64,000 bases of DNA from Paenibacillus sp. FSL H8-0079 (GCF_037991315.1 NZ_CP150300.1:1054001-1118000), one strand, 5' to 3'. Positions 20,952 to 29,767 are shown, counted from the first letter of the stretch. Notes: a model not told the origin generated them from the sequence alone. Program-made: numbers and translations.

Positions 20952-21680
20952 TTACTTATTATTTACTAGATACCTTAACCAAACACTGCCGTCGTTTAAA
21001 ATTTGAGTTTCTTTAATTGTAAAAGTTACTGGTGCCGGTTGGTTATATATTTCATTAGCATCAAATAATGATTGTGTATCAGTTGAGCCATCAGCAGCCG
21101 GTGTCATCACAATACTTATTTCATCAATTAAGCCCTGTTGTAAGAAGGACCAGTTGAGTCCCCCACCACCTCCTAGGATAACTTGATCAACATGGAAATA
21201 TTTTTGAATTTTTAACATCGCTTCTTCCAAGTCGAGAAAATCTTCACCAGCGATAATGTAAGAAATTTTTTTCCGTCGTAGGAAGTCTTTATATGCGTTA
21301 TTTACTTTGCCAGTTATAATTTGAACTACATGTGCAGTCGTCTCATAATAAGTAATTTGATTCGTGTTCCATCCTAATTTTCCAGATGGATCAATTGAAA
21401 AATAATGCATCTCAGCGTTTTCTACAGCAATATAATCACCTTCGACTATCATTTCTGCATCCAAATTTAATTCGGGTTCTTGATAGTGTGTAAAATTATC
21501 TTCAGATGAAATTCGACCAGATAACCATCCTTTATGGCCATTAAAAATACGATTATTACCATAACCCAATTCGTAATAAGTCCTCATAGATGATTGCGCA
21601 GCTTCAGTTTCTAGATGAGGACCCACAATTTTACCATCCAATGACATGTGCATGTGACAAATGAGATATGGTCTCTTCAT
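20952..21680 (-). CDS. RibD C-terminal/dihydrofolate reductase-like protein
   Basis: A 242-residue cytoplasmic reductase-fold protein. Start at MKRPYLICHMHMSLDGKIVG; an upstream ATG at 21695 overlaps the GGAGAG ribosome site. The substrate-domain blocks are typical: HMSLDGKI, then SYIIAGEDFLDLEEAMLKI and VDQVILGGGGGLNWSFLQQG near the NADPH-binding site, then DEISIVMTPAADG. Family members reduce pyrimidinones in riboflavin synthesis or unrelated substrates; the absence of other rib genes argues for a stand-alone role. Confidence 0.85.
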   Translation of the reverse strand: MKRPYLICHMHMSLDGKIVGPHLETEAAQSSMRTYYELGYGNNRIFNGHKGWLSGRISSEDNFTHYQEPELNLDAEMIVEGDYIAVENAEMHYFSIDPSGKLGWNTNQITYYETTAHVVQIITGKVNNAYKDFLRRKKISYIIAGEDFLDLEEAMLKIQKYFHVDQVILGGGGGLNWSFLQQGLIDEISIVMTPAADGSTDTQSLFDANEIYNQPAPVTFTIKETQILNDGSVWLRYLVNNK

Positions 21681-21765
21681 AAAATATCTCTCCATTTCAG
21701 ATCAATTTAAATTTCAGATCAATTCAAAATCTTAAAGTCAGCCTACATATTAATTTCCGGGATTC

Positions 21766-22950
21766 TTAGTTCGCTTTATGCGATCGACTTGTGTGAGCTG
21801 GTCTCTTCATAAGATAATTTCTTGAAACGAGAAATGGAATAGCTAGTACTATCGAAATAATACCTACTAATAAAATATATTGTGTACCTAAGCCTGAAAT
21901 AAATAATCCTCCAACAGCAGTACCAATCGTCGTTCCCAAGTTTGCAAATGTCACAAACAGTCCATTCGAAAAATCTGGAGCTTCTGAAGCCGCAGAAGTA
22001 ATCAAGTACTGATTCATGTTATTTCCTAGTCCAGCTACAATTCCCCAAGCAAATGTAATGACAGCCATCGCGTAGGGAGAGTGTCCCATCAGGAATAATA
22101 TGATGTATAAGAAACCAAGCACAAAAGGTAGAGAAATAACTGTCTTGGTAGCAGTTGTGGTTAATAACCTTCCTGCAAGATAGGTACCTATTATATTAGC
22201 TCCTCCGAATATGAGCAGCATTAAACTAGTTGATTGACCAGAGAGTTTAGTAATATTTTGCAAGTAATCAGTAAAGTAACTATATACTCCAAATATTGCT
22301 GAAGCTAATAATAGAGCAGAGGCAATAGACATCCAAACAGCACCTTTTTTCAAAACGCTTACCTGTTGTCCATAAGACATTTTTTTGGAAGCTGGCATTG
22401 AAGGGAAAAACACAAACGTTGCAATAAATACTACCGCACTCACAATTACAAAGAATAAAAGTGATGCTTGAAGTGATACTGTACTAGCAAGAAAACTTGC
22501 AATGGGCACACCAATTACCATGCCCGCTGAAACACCCATAAAAACTTTTGAAACAGCTCTTGGAGCTTCCTCTTTATTCACTAAACTAGCTGCTGTTGAA
22601 AAAGCTACAGCAAAATATACAGGATGAAAAATAGCTGGAATGATACGAGCAAGCATAGCTACCGTATAATTTGTTGTAAAGAGAGTAACTACATTCCCTA
22701 AAAGAAAAAGACCTAAGACCAACAACATGATCTTTCTACGATTCACACTTGAAAATAGTAAAGGCATTATTAAACCACATATTGCAATAGTAAGTGCAAA
22801 TACACTGACAAGTAATCCTGCTTTTGATATACTCACACCAAGATGATCTGCCATATAAGGTAAGATTCCAATAATAGCAAATTCAGTATTCATAATACTG
22901 AAAACGCCAATACCCAATATGAGAATCAATAAATTATTTCGCTTGTTCAA
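21766..22950 (-). CDS. MFS transporter, drug/sugar efflux type (paralogue 2)
   Basis: A 394-residue inner-membrane exporter closely related to the protein at 14316-15488. The TTG at 22950 (LNKRNNLLILILGIGVF) has AAAGGAG 8 nt upstream and matches the paralogue's start; a GTG three codons earlier overlaps the site. Motifs are NTEFAIIGILPYMADHL, SVNRRKIMLLVLG and ARIIPAIFHPVYFAVAF. Two such copies with regulator remnants beside the first suggest segmental duplication. A strong inverted repeat 46 nt upstream is the likely operator. Confidence 0.88.
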   Translation of the reverse strand: MNKRNNLLILILGIGVFSIMNTEFAIIGILPYMADHLGVSISKAGLLVSVFALTIAICGLIMPLLFSSVNRRKIMLLVLGLFLLGNVVTLFTTNYTVAMLARIIPAIFHPVYFAVAFSTAASLVNKEEAPRAVSKVFMGVSAGMVIGVPIASFLASTVSLQASLLFFVIVSAVVFIATFVFFPSMPASKKMSYGQQVSVLKKGAVWMSIASALLLASAIFGVYSYFTDYLQNITKLSGQSTSLMLLIFGGANIIGTYLAGRLLTTTATKTVISLPFVLGFLYIILFLMGHSPYAMAVITFAWGIVAGLGNNMNQYLITSAASEAPDFSNGLFVTFANLGTTIGTAVGGLFISGLGTQYILLVGIISIVLAIPFLVSRNYLMKRPAHTSRSHKAN

Positions 22951-22995
22951 CAATTCCACTCCTTTATAATTCCTGTGTCAGTCTCAGTGCATACC

Positions 22996-23030
22996 AACTA
23001 ACTAGGCTCAAAATAGTAGCCTAGTTAGTT
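22996..23030. promoter_or_regulatory. 13-bp perfect inverted repeat, probable operator of the MFS gene
   Basis: AACTAACTAGGCT (22996-23008) and AGCCTAGTTAGTT (23018-23030) are separated by 9 nt. No T-run follows, and it sits about 45 nt before the MFS start on the minus strand, as a TetR/MarR-type operator would. Confidence 0.6.
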
Positions 23031-23187
23031 TAGTTGGGGGCACAATAAAAAACACCAACTTAGAACCACAAACATGTATGCAATCAATGCAAACTAATTG
23101 CTGAGCTTTTTTGTAATTAAGTCAATTAGATTTACTGTTCAATTAGTATGGCCTACTGCAGTGCTTCTAACTTTATTAATCTGTAAT

Positions 23188-23847
23188 TTATAATGATTCA
23201 AGCGCCTTTACGATTAGCGTTTCCCCACTAATCAAATCAAAAGCTTTGCCGATAGTTTGTTGATTTTCAAGTGACGCTATAATTGTTGAAGCAACATCAC
23301 CACGTGAAATCTGCTTATGCTCAAGATCTTCTCCTGTTTGTATCTTTCCTGTCTCGGCATCATTAGTCAATTTCCCTGGACGGATAATTGTATAATTCAT
23401 ACCGCTTCTCTCTAACCAAATATCCGCGTAATACTTAGCCGCACTATAATGTTGTGAACTATCCATCCACTCCAAATGATTGTCATCATGCCATCTATGA
23501 ACACCTATCCCACTCACCATGACAAAGCGTTCCACCCCGGCTTGTTGGGCAGCTTTAACTGACTTTATTGCTCCATCTAAATCAATTAACATAGTTTTAT
23601 CAGCACCTGTGTGCCCGCCTGAACCTGCGGTGAAAACAACTGCGTCTGCTTCTTTCATTGCAATGGCAATGTCATCAATACTTCCTTCCAAATTAACGAG
23701 AACAGCTTTAACACCTTGTTTCTCGAAATTCTTCATTTGGTCCTCTTTCCGAACCATGGCAATTGCATCATGATGTGGTGATTCGTGCAGCTTTCTTACA
23801 AGATGTTGCCCTATTTGTCCATTTGCTCCTATAACAAGTACGTTCAT
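23188..23847 (-). CDS. NAD(P)-binding SDR-like oxidoreductase (YhfK-type)
   Basis: A 219-residue atypical short-chain dehydrogenase of the NAD(P)H-binding/NmrA-like type. Start at MNVLVIGANGQIGQHLV, which follows CGGAGGGTG; 23 residues of a longer frame upstream are not conserved-looking. GANGQIG is the dinucleotide loop. VMVSGIGVH and YSAAKYYAD give the Ser/Tyr-x-x-x-Lys region, and YTIIRPGKL is typical. Close in pattern to B. subtilis YhfK. Substrate unknown. Confidence 0.87.
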   Translation of the reverse strand: MNVLVIGANGQIGQHLVRKLHESPHHDAIAMVRKEDQMKNFEKQGVKAVLVNLEGSIDDIAIAMKEADAVVFTAGSGGHTGADKTMLIDLDGAIKSVKAAQQAGVERFVMVSGIGVHRWHDDNHLEWMDSSQHYSAAKYYADIWLERSGMNYTIIRPGKLTNDAETGKIQTGEDLEHKQISRGDVASTIIASLENQQTIGKAFDLISGETLIVKALESL

Positions 23848-23953
23848 ATACACCCTCCGTTGTTCGTATTTACTTTTAGATCTGAACTGTGAGTCACTGA
23901 TGACCAAATTCACCAAATCAAGAATCCTAAGCTTGTTTACTCAATAATGAGGG

Positions 23954-24006
23954 TAAGTGTCGAAAATGCTGATTCCTGTAGACAGAATCAGTATTTTCGA
24001 CACTTA
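23954..24006. repeat. 22-bp near-perfect hairpin
   Basis: Arms TAAGTGTCGAAAATGCTGAT... and the matching right arm ending ATTTTCGACACTTA pair over 22 bp with one G-T-type mismatch and a 9-nt loop. It lies downstream of the SDR gene at 24048 and upstream of the YhfK-type gene, both on the minus strand. There is no clear T-run, so it may be a terminator, an mRNA-stability hairpin or an operator. Confidence 0.6.
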
Positions 24007-24047
24007 AATTTAGATATCTAGTGTGTTTACTTATGAATTAGATTTCC

Positions 24048-24791
24048 TTACCCTTGTTTTGTAGGGTAGATCGTAAATTCACTAACATTAACGTCCTCTG
24101 GTTGGTCAATCGCGAAAGCGACAACTCGTGCGATCGAATCTGGCGTAATACCAAACTCATCATACAATGGATTTAAAAACTTCAATGCTTCTTCATTCGT
24201 GACGCTACTTAGCAGTTCTGTACTTATGGCTGCTGGATAAAGAGTCGCGGTTCGAATGTTCGTGCCTTCTTGTGCTGACTCCATCCGAATAACTTCCATA
24301 AGATTGCGAACAGCAAACTTCGTAGCACCATATATTCCGGCATTAGGATAAGAATTTATTCCCGCAATACTTGATGTTGTAATAATTTGCCCTGAACGCT
24401 CTTTCGTGAATTCGGGCATGACTGCGGCTACACCGTACATAACCCCTTTTAAATTAATGTCAATTGTGTTTTCCCAGTCATCAATTGCAAGTGCTGAAAC
24501 TGGAGAACTTGGCATAATGCCTGCATTTAAGAAAATCACATCAACTTTTCCGAATTCGGATTTTGCTAAATCCACCAAAGCTTGGTTATCCGCAGAAACA
24601 GTTACATCAGTGACGCGATATACAGCTTGACCACCATTCGCCTGGATCTCTTGGACCAGACTTCTTAAACGCTCCTCACGTCTTGCTCCAAGTACAACTT
24701 TTGCACCTTTTTGAGCTAACAGCTTAGCTGTTGCTTCTCCAATACCTGAACTTGCTCCTGTAATTACGACTACTTTATTTTCAATGGACAT
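24048..24791 (-). CDS. Short-chain dehydrogenase/reductase (classical SDR)
   Basis: A 247-residue NAD(P)-dependent oxidoreductase. The cofactor loop is TGASSGIGEATA, followed by the structural FLNAGIM. Catalytic Ser lies in TTSSIAGINS and Tyr/Lys in AGIYGATKFAVRN; after it ATLYPAAISTELL. GAAGGGA precedes the ATG. It sits between the YhfK-type and hydrolase genes on the same strand. Substrate unknown; the cluster suggests detoxification of small carbonyls. Confidence 0.9.
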   Translation of the reverse strand: MSIENKVVVITGASSGIGEATAKLLAQKGAKVVLGARREERLRSLVQEIQANGGQAVYRVTDVTVSADNQALVDLAKSEFGKVDVIFLNAGIMPSSPVSALAIDDWENTIDINLKGVMYGVAAVMPEFTKERSGQIITTSSIAGINSYPNAGIYGATKFAVRNLMEVIRMESAQEGTNIRTATLYPAAISTELLSSVTNEEALKFLNPLYDEFGITPDSIARVVAFAIDQPEDVNVSEFTIYPTKQG

Positions 24792-24947
24792 TTTTTTCGC
24801 ATCCCTTCAAAATCAACTTCATAACTTCTTACCATAAATCTAAATATAAATAAGCAATCTAAAGTGGAAACATATTAGTTCAAGGATTAGCAGGAGGATG
24901 CTAATTTATACGAAATCCCCCCGCAGTTAAGGCTTAAAGCGATGATC

Positions 24948-25892
24948 TTATTTCAGATTTTCTGTGAAGAATTCTTCCAATTTAGCAAACGGGATCAAAT
25001 CTGTTTTGTCGTAAAGATCCACGTGCCCAGCGTTAGGAATAATGTAAAGCTCTTTAGGTTCTGCTGCCAATTCATAAGCATCCTCACTAAACCAACGTGA
25101 GTGCGCATTTTCGCCCATAATAAACAGAATTGGTCGCGGTGAGATTGATTTAATGTACGTAAGCAGGGGGAAGTTCATAAATGACATACTGCTTGTTACA
25201 GTAAATTGAGTAATGGAATTGTGGTGATAGCCACGCGGCGTAGAATAAAACTCGCCAAACTCGCGACCAACAGGATCTGTATTTTCATCAAAACCAATAG
25301 GTGCTCCTCGATCAGTCAATGCTGGAGGGTTACCCTCAAATTCTGCGTAGCGTTGTTCGGCAATGGCATCCAACGTTTTGTTACGATCCTCTTCTGTAAG
25401 AGAGTCCATAAAGCCCTTACCTTGTGCACGTGATATATCATACATGCTAACCGTAGCAACAGCCTTAATGCGTCTATCGACTTGAGCTGCACTAATCGCA
25501 AAACCACCGCTACCACACATACCGATCACACCAATTTTATTTCTATCTACAAATGGGCGTGTACCCATATAATCAACACCTGCACTAAAGTCTTCTACGA
25601 ACAAATCAGGAGACGAAAGATGTCTTGGTTCACCACCACTGTATCCGTTGTAGGATGGATCAAATGTAAGAGCGACGAAGCCACGCTCTGCCATGTTCTG
25701 AGCGTAGATACCCGAACCTTGCTCCTTAACGCCACCGTAAGGAGCACCAATAATAACCGCTGCATATTTCTTTGTTTCATCAAAATCTTTTGGCGCATAC
25801 AGATCTGCTGCAATTGTAATACCAAAGCGATTTTGGTATGAAACGGATTTTCTTGTTACTTTATCGCTTAAATTAAAAATATAGTTTGACAA
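24948..25892 (-). CDS. Alpha/beta hydrolase (dienelactone hydrolase-like, YcjY type)
   Basis: A 314-residue cytoplasmic hydrolase. TTG start with GAAGGGA about 10 nt upstream. The nucleophile elbow is VIGMCGSGGFAIS, with Cys in place of Ser as in dienelactone hydrolases. The oxyanion region is IIGAPYGGVKEQ, the acid region is ILFIMGENAHSRWFSEDA, and the catalytic His is in IIPNAGHVDLYDK. It is divergent from a TetR gene whose operator-like site lies between, so it is probably under its control. The reaction could be ester or lactone cleavage. Confidence 0.87.
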   Translation of the reverse strand: MSNYIFNLSDKVTRKSVSYQNRFGITIAADLYAPKDFDETKKYAAVIIGAPYGGVKEQGSGIYAQNMAERGFVALTFDPSYNGYSGGEPRHLSSPDLFVEDFSAGVDYMGTRPFVDRNKIGVIGMCGSGGFAISAAQVDRRIKAVATVSMYDISRAQGKGFMDSLTEEDRNKTLDAIAEQRYAEFEGNPPALTDRGAPIGFDENTDPVGREFGEFYSTPRGYHHNSITQFTVTSSMSFMNFPLLTYIKSISPRPILFIMGENAHSRWFSEDAYELAAEPKELYIIPNAGHVDLYDKTDLIPFAKLEEFFTENLK

Positions 25893-26004
25893 ATGAATAA
25901 CATCCCTTCATGTTTAAGTTAAGATACGTTTGATGTTTTCTCGACATCTGTTAATAATGTATAGTCTGTACACAAACAATTCAAGGTATGCTACTCGTTG
26001 ATTT

Positions 26005-26046
26005 AATCAATTTTGATGTTTAAACGACAAATGAAAGTATATTGTC
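26005..26046. promoter_or_regulatory. TetR promoter/operator in a divergent region
   Basis: TTGATG (26013) and TATATT (26038) form a weak promoter for the TetR gene. CGACAA-N12-TTGTCG (about 26025-26047) is a dyad overlapping the -10, a typical autoregulatory TetR operator position. A degenerate copy exists at 15813 and a related core at 16289. Confidence 0.5.
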
Positions 26047-26075
26047 GACTATCTTGAGGAAGGTTTGGTGGTAAA

Positions 26076-26621
26076 GTGGTAAAAGTGGATCGAAGAATTA
26101 TGAGAACCCAAGAAGCAATAAAGAAGGCGCTTCTTGAATTAATGTCAGAAAAAAGTTTTGATAGTATGACTATCCAAGATATTGCTGATAGAGCCAACAT
26201 TAATCGTGCAACGATATATCTTCACTATTTGGATAAGTATGATTTATTGGATAAGATCATAGAAGAGCACGTTACAAATATGGCTAATCTCTGTGAGTTA
26301 GAACCGGAGTTGGATTGGATTGAATCGACAGTGCTTTGTATGGAATATCTAGAAAGAAATTATTTATTTTTCTCAACAATGTTGGCGAGCGAAGGAGCTA
26401 CGTACTTTCGGAACCGATTTGTTCAGCACAATGTAGAAGAATTCAAAAAAGACGTAGATGTAAAAGTAGGTAAAAATCTTGGACAAAATGAGGATATTAT
26501 TGCCGAATTTGTTGCAAATGCATACGTTGGTATTGTGGAATGGTGGATAAGAAACGAGATGCCTTACCCACCAAAGGAAATGGCTGAAAAAGTGGGAGAT
26601 TTATTAGAAAGAATAATTTAG
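26076..26621 (+). CDS. TetR/AcrR-family transcriptional regulator
   Basis: A 181-residue repressor. The N-terminal helix-turn-helix is RIMRTQEAIKKALLELM, MTIQDIADRANINRATIYLH; the YLHYLDKYDLLDKII pattern matches the YvdT/DhaS-like group of Bacilli, whose C-terminal effector domain ends VEWWIRNEMPYPPKEMAE. GTG start at 26076 after GAGGAAGG; a second GTG three codons on is possible. Divergent from the hydrolase gene. Effector unknown. Confidence 0.9.
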   Translation: MVKVDRRIMRTQEAIKKALLELMSEKSFDSMTIQDIADRANINRATIYLHYLDKYDLLDKIIEEHVTNMANLCELEPELDWIESTVLCMEYLERNYLFFSTMLASEGATYFRNRFVQHNVEEFKKDVDVKVGKNLGQNEDIIAEFVANAYVGIVEWWIRNEMPYPPKEMAEKVGDLLERII

Positions 26622-27444
26622 ATAATTGATTAGAATAGAAGAAAAAGCCATGTAATCGATATGAAATGGAGAATAGAACTGCAATGAATTATCTATAGTT
26701 GACCCGTCCTTTTTATTTCTTCGGACGACCCAAACTGCGAGGCTTCATTGCTTGTTATTGTATTTGCGCTTGGAGTCAGAGAACCATTGGATTCGGAATT
26801 TGAACTCAATGAAGTAGACGTGCAGTCTGAAGCAATATCGGCTCTTGGCACATCCAGATGGCACACATTAACCGAAGGTTGAAAAATTATATGGAAAATG
26901 CCTCGCCTGAGGGTGCTTTATGTTTATGGACATCTTGATATGCTCGGTGCTTCAGTTGGGTAGGTGCATTTACGCTTGCTTTCGTTCAAGTTGCGCTCTG
27001 ACAAGGCGAAGAGTGGTGGGGCTTTATTAATGTCACTTATTTTGCAAGAAAATATGTGCAAGATTCGACGCATAGCACGAGGCAGCAAGTTTTAAAATTG
27101 CTAAAAGGAAAAGGGCCATCCCAAGAGGCCATTACTTGACTTCTGGGACGACCCCTTTGAATTGCATGCTTATATCTTCAAAGTTAAAAAATTCAATAGT
27201 GATCGAAAGCTTAAGTGAAACAAATTATTCAATGGGAAAGAAGTCATAAGCTGCGTCGTTTGAAATCAAATTGAATTGTACCTCTGCATGAAGTAGCCAT
27301 CAATTTTCTCCTCATACTCATCAGATTTTTTTGCGCTCTCGAGCGCTTCTTCACTCTGGACATTCAACTTAAACAATACAATTTGTGCGAACATTGTGTA
27401 TCTCTTCTTTGTTATATTGAAAATGGAAAGGACGAAGTATCCAA
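26622..27444. other. Intergenic region with decayed DNA and IS-like inverted repeat
   Basis: No intact gene. Coding-like pieces include a plus-strand stretch with VIVFALGVREPLDSEFEL (26740-26880) and a minus-strand MKPRSLGRPKK ending at about 26715, neither with a full frame. AAAGGGCCATCCCA (27110-27123) faces TGGGACGACCCCT (27144-27156), a pattern often left at insertion-sequence ends or acting as a terminator. Confidence 0.4.
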
Positions 27445-28110
27445 TTACATGCCTTTGAAATGAATGACTTCCTCAAGTGGTACTCTTGGCATGACTACTT
27501 GAGAATCCTTGTCTTCGAGTACTGGATATCCAAAGATAATACCAGCCACAATTTTTTTGTCATCGGGTATACCTAGGATCTCACGCTGGAACTTAGGATA
27601 AGAGATAGAAGTATATGCTGGAAGACTGCCGAGACCATGGGCTTCAATGGATAGCATCAGGAACCCGGAGAATATGCCAAGGTCATGCATGGACCATTCC
27701 GTTAAGGATGCATCTATAGTAAGAAAAGCAACGACTGGTGCGTCGAAAAATTGGAAATTGGCTTTCATTCTCTCTGCTTTGGCTTCATGATCCCCACGAG
27801 CAATTCCGAGTTGGCTGAAACGAGCTTCACCAGCTTGATTCATACGCTGTTGAAAGAGCTCCGGCCATTCCGTCGGCATAGGGATATCAGATTGGAAGGG
27901 TTTTCCGTCCTCGAAGGCCTTTAAATACTCACTCCGCAGTTCTTCAAGTCTCTCCCCAGTAGCGACATAGACTTCCCAAGGTTGGGTATTGCCCCAGGAC
28001 GGCGCGTTAATCGCATCCTTAAAAATAGATTCCAGTGTTTCTCTATTGACCGGTTTATCTGCATGAAATTTACGTTTGGAATGACGGTTTTGAAAAATGG
28101 ATTGTGACAT
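27445..28110 (-). CDS. Nitroreductase family FMN-dependent oxidoreductase
   Basis: A 221-residue flavoprotein. Start MSQSIFQNRHSKRKFHADKP after GGGGGAA. Family blocks are the N-terminal RHSKRKF flavin phosphate contact, APSWGNTQPWEVYVATG, SMHDLGIFSGFLMLSIEAHG and GIPDDKKIVAGIIFGYP. Such enzymes reduce nitroaromatics, quinones or enones with NAD(P)H. It is divergent from an HxlR gene, a common regulator-target pairing, though that regulator looks disabled here. Confidence 0.92.
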   Translation of the reverse strand: MSQSIFQNRHSKRKFHADKPVNRETLESIFKDAINAPSWGNTQPWEVYVATGERLEELRSEYLKAFEDGKPFQSDIPMPTEWPELFQQRMNQAGEARFSQLGIARGDHEAKAERMKANFQFFDAPVVAFLTIDASLTEWSMHDLGIFSGFLMLSIEAHGLGSLPAYTSISYPKFQREILGIPDDKKIVAGIIFGYPVLEDKDSQVVMPRVPLEEVIHFKGM

Positions 28111-28220
28111 TTATATTCCCCCATATGGTTATTTAAATGATTATTCGGGAAGAAGTGTTAGGCGCCTTAACATCTGCTTTACCTCTGTTCAAATCCAAGA
28201 TTATATTATAGTATGATTCA

Positions 28221-28268
28221 TTACAAGTACGCACAAGTTTGTGCTATAGGTACAAAAAGTATACTTTA
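28221..28268 (+). repeat. Left arm of a 48-bp perfect inverted repeat (HxlR promoter copy 1)
   Basis: Identical, in reverse complement, to 28834-28881. It contains the small dyad ACAAGTTTGTGC and ends about 22 nt before the HxlR start. Similarity continues imperfectly for another 25 to 30 bp on each side, so it represents a duplicated promoter rather than a simple repeat. Confidence 0.85.
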
Positions 28269-28290
28269 TCGAAGTGAAGGATTTGCTAAA

Positions 28291-28569
28291 ATGAGTGAGG
28301 AACTGGATCATGTTTGTCAGCCATCATATGAATGTAAGATTCTAGTCACCCTTGAGGTCATCGGGGGAAAAGAACTAAAAAGACGAATTCCGGCTGTTAC
28401 ACAACATATGTTGACTATGCATTTTCCAGAATTAGAGAATGATGGAATTGTAATCTGCCATATATACCGTCAAATCCCACCCAAGGGAGACTATATCCTT
28501 ACTTCATTCGGAGAATCGCTGAAGTCACTTGTTACTGAAATAACAATTCGGGATCGGAGTCAGCAGTAA
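28291..28569 (+). pseudogene. HxlR-family regulator with in-frame internal deletion
   Basis: A 92-residue frame from the ATG at 28291 (GAAGG upstream). It begins MSEELDHVCQPSYECK with the typical Cys, goes to LEVIGGK, then jumps straight to ELKRRIPAVTQHMLTM and GIVICHIYRQIPPKGDY. The normal segment WKxxILxxLxxGxxRFN between them, about 17 residues including a helix of the winged-helix domain, is missing. The remainder has no stop or frameshift. The loss should damage DNA binding. The opposite-strand remnant at 28630-28811 retains exactly that segment. A residual regulatory role cannot be excluded. Confidence 0.75.
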
Positions 28570-28629
28570 CTATTTTTATTTAGAGCTCTTTATTTATTTG
28601 GCCAGAGTATCTTAACCGTTGTGATATCA

Positions 28630-28811
28630 TCAGCTATTTTGGTACCCAACTGATAATCCTCGCAACTGCATAGTCAACATACGTTGTTTAATAGACGGAT
28701 TTTTCCTTTTTAGTTTATTGAAACGAAGGGTTCATTCATTAACTGGAACAGGATGCTTCCTTTCCACTTCCTCCACGGATGGTATCATATGTAGGGCATT
28801 TTTCTTTTAAT
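28630..28811 (-). pseudogene. Frameshifted HxlR pseudogene, inverted copy
   Basis: Read on the minus strand, the frame pieces WRKWKGSILFQLMNE and, after a shift, RFNKLKRKNPSIKQRMLTM are clear HxlR blocks; the frame then ends early at TGA (28630). No full coding frame survives. Its promoter is the right arm of the 48-bp inverted repeat, and bases before its former start also match copy 1. It is therefore a second HxlR gene, inverted and facing the first. Confidence 0.65.
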
Positions 28812-28833
28812 TTTCGCAACTACTTTACTTTGT

Positions 28834-28881
28834 TAAAGTATACTTTTTGTACCTATAGCACAAACTTGTGCGTACTTGTAA
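28834..28881 (-). repeat. Right arm of the 48-bp perfect inverted repeat (HxlR promoter copy 2)
   Basis: Reverse complement of 28221-28268 with no mismatch. Flanking bases out to about 28908 still resemble the flank of the left arm. The arms are 565 bp apart. Confidence 0.85.
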
Positions 28882-29374
28882 CAAATTACACTTTATTATA
28901 CTCTTGGACTATAACCACCCGCTTCATGTCGGGGTTGCCGAACAATTAGACTCGTGGGCTGAAATGGTAATCACGCATTAACTAGTAGGTTTGAATTTCT
29001 TAACTTTGAATAGATTAGGAATCCATTCTTCAAAAGTCATTTAATGGCTGTTTGGGATGTTTGCCTACGATTAGGAAATAGTTAGTCTGGAGTCGGATTA
29101 GCGAAAGTCGAAGAGGGGCACCACAGTAGTATTAGTATCTAGTCAAAAAGAGAACATTTACGATACCATCCGATCCCATACGATCCCTCCAATTTTCGGA
29201 AGGATACGTCGTGGATCTACAGATAGAGGGGTCAATTCTCTTTTTTTCAACGACATTGGTAAATTTGATCATTTGGTCATTACAACTAATGAATCGTTAT
29301 TTCATAACGACCGATTCGACCATTTATCATAATTTGTAATTCGTTTTACTACAACTTATAGGAGTGTTGGAACT
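28882..29374. other. Intergenic region with a gene tail fragment
   Basis: Bases 28914-28981 encode LDYNHPLHVGVAEQLDSW and seven more residues before a stop, which looks like the C-terminus of a lost gene of unknown type. At 29148-29245 AAAGAGAA and TTCTCTTT enclose smaller pairs and precede a T-run, perhaps a terminator. No intact gene. Confidence 0.35.
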
Positions 29375-29767
29375 ATGGTTTATTTTGAATCCCCACAGGC
29401 AAAGGTAACATTGAACGAAGAAATTAAAGCTGTTGTTATGGAATTGAAGGGGTTCGTTCAGGGTGAACAGTACCGGACTCCCTTAGAAAAAGTGCTGGAA
29501 CTATTGGAACAGAAGAAATATAATAAGATACTATTCGACAACATTAATAGTTCTGCAATTCCACCTGTCGACCAGAATTGGGTCAGTCAAGATTGGTTTC
29601 CGCGCGCTATTCAAAATGGTCTCAAATATAGTGCTTCAGTTACACCGGAAAAACCGGTCGCGAAGTCGAACATGAACCGAATACTATCGAATATGGATAT
29701 ACACCCTACTATTAAGCAGTTTAACAGCTTTGAAGAAGCGATGGAATGGCTGTCCGAAGTCAAATAA
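29375..29767 (+). CDS. STAS/SEC14-like (SpoIIAA-like) domain protein
   Basis: A 130-residue cytoplasmic protein with TAGGAGTG upstream. The pattern YRTPLEKVLELLEQKKYNKILFDNINSS split around the Asp-Asn turn, followed by WVSQDWFPRAIQNG and SFEEAMEWLSE, fits the SpoIIAA-like/STAS-SEC14 family (PF11964 type). These small proteins have no well-defined role. It is isolated between decayed stretches and has no operon partner. Confidence 0.7.
   Translation: MVYFESPQAKVTLNEEIKAVVMELKGFVQGEQYRTPLEKVLELLEQKKYNKILFDNINSSAIPPVDQNWVSQDWFPRAIQNGLKYSASVTPEKPVAKSNMNRILSNMDIHPTIKQFNSFEEAMEWLSEVK

Noticed and set aside
20778..20969. 63-residue plus-strand frame after bglH
   Set aside because: Its first codons lie in the bgl terminator and it runs into the end of the opposite gene.
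27110..27158. Intact insertion sequence
   Set aside because: Only a single inverted pair with no transposase frame; at most a scar or terminator.
29148..29245. CRISPR-like repeat (GATACCATCCGATCCCATACGATCC)
   Set aside because: Two or three imperfect short repeats in one hairpin; no array and no cas gene.
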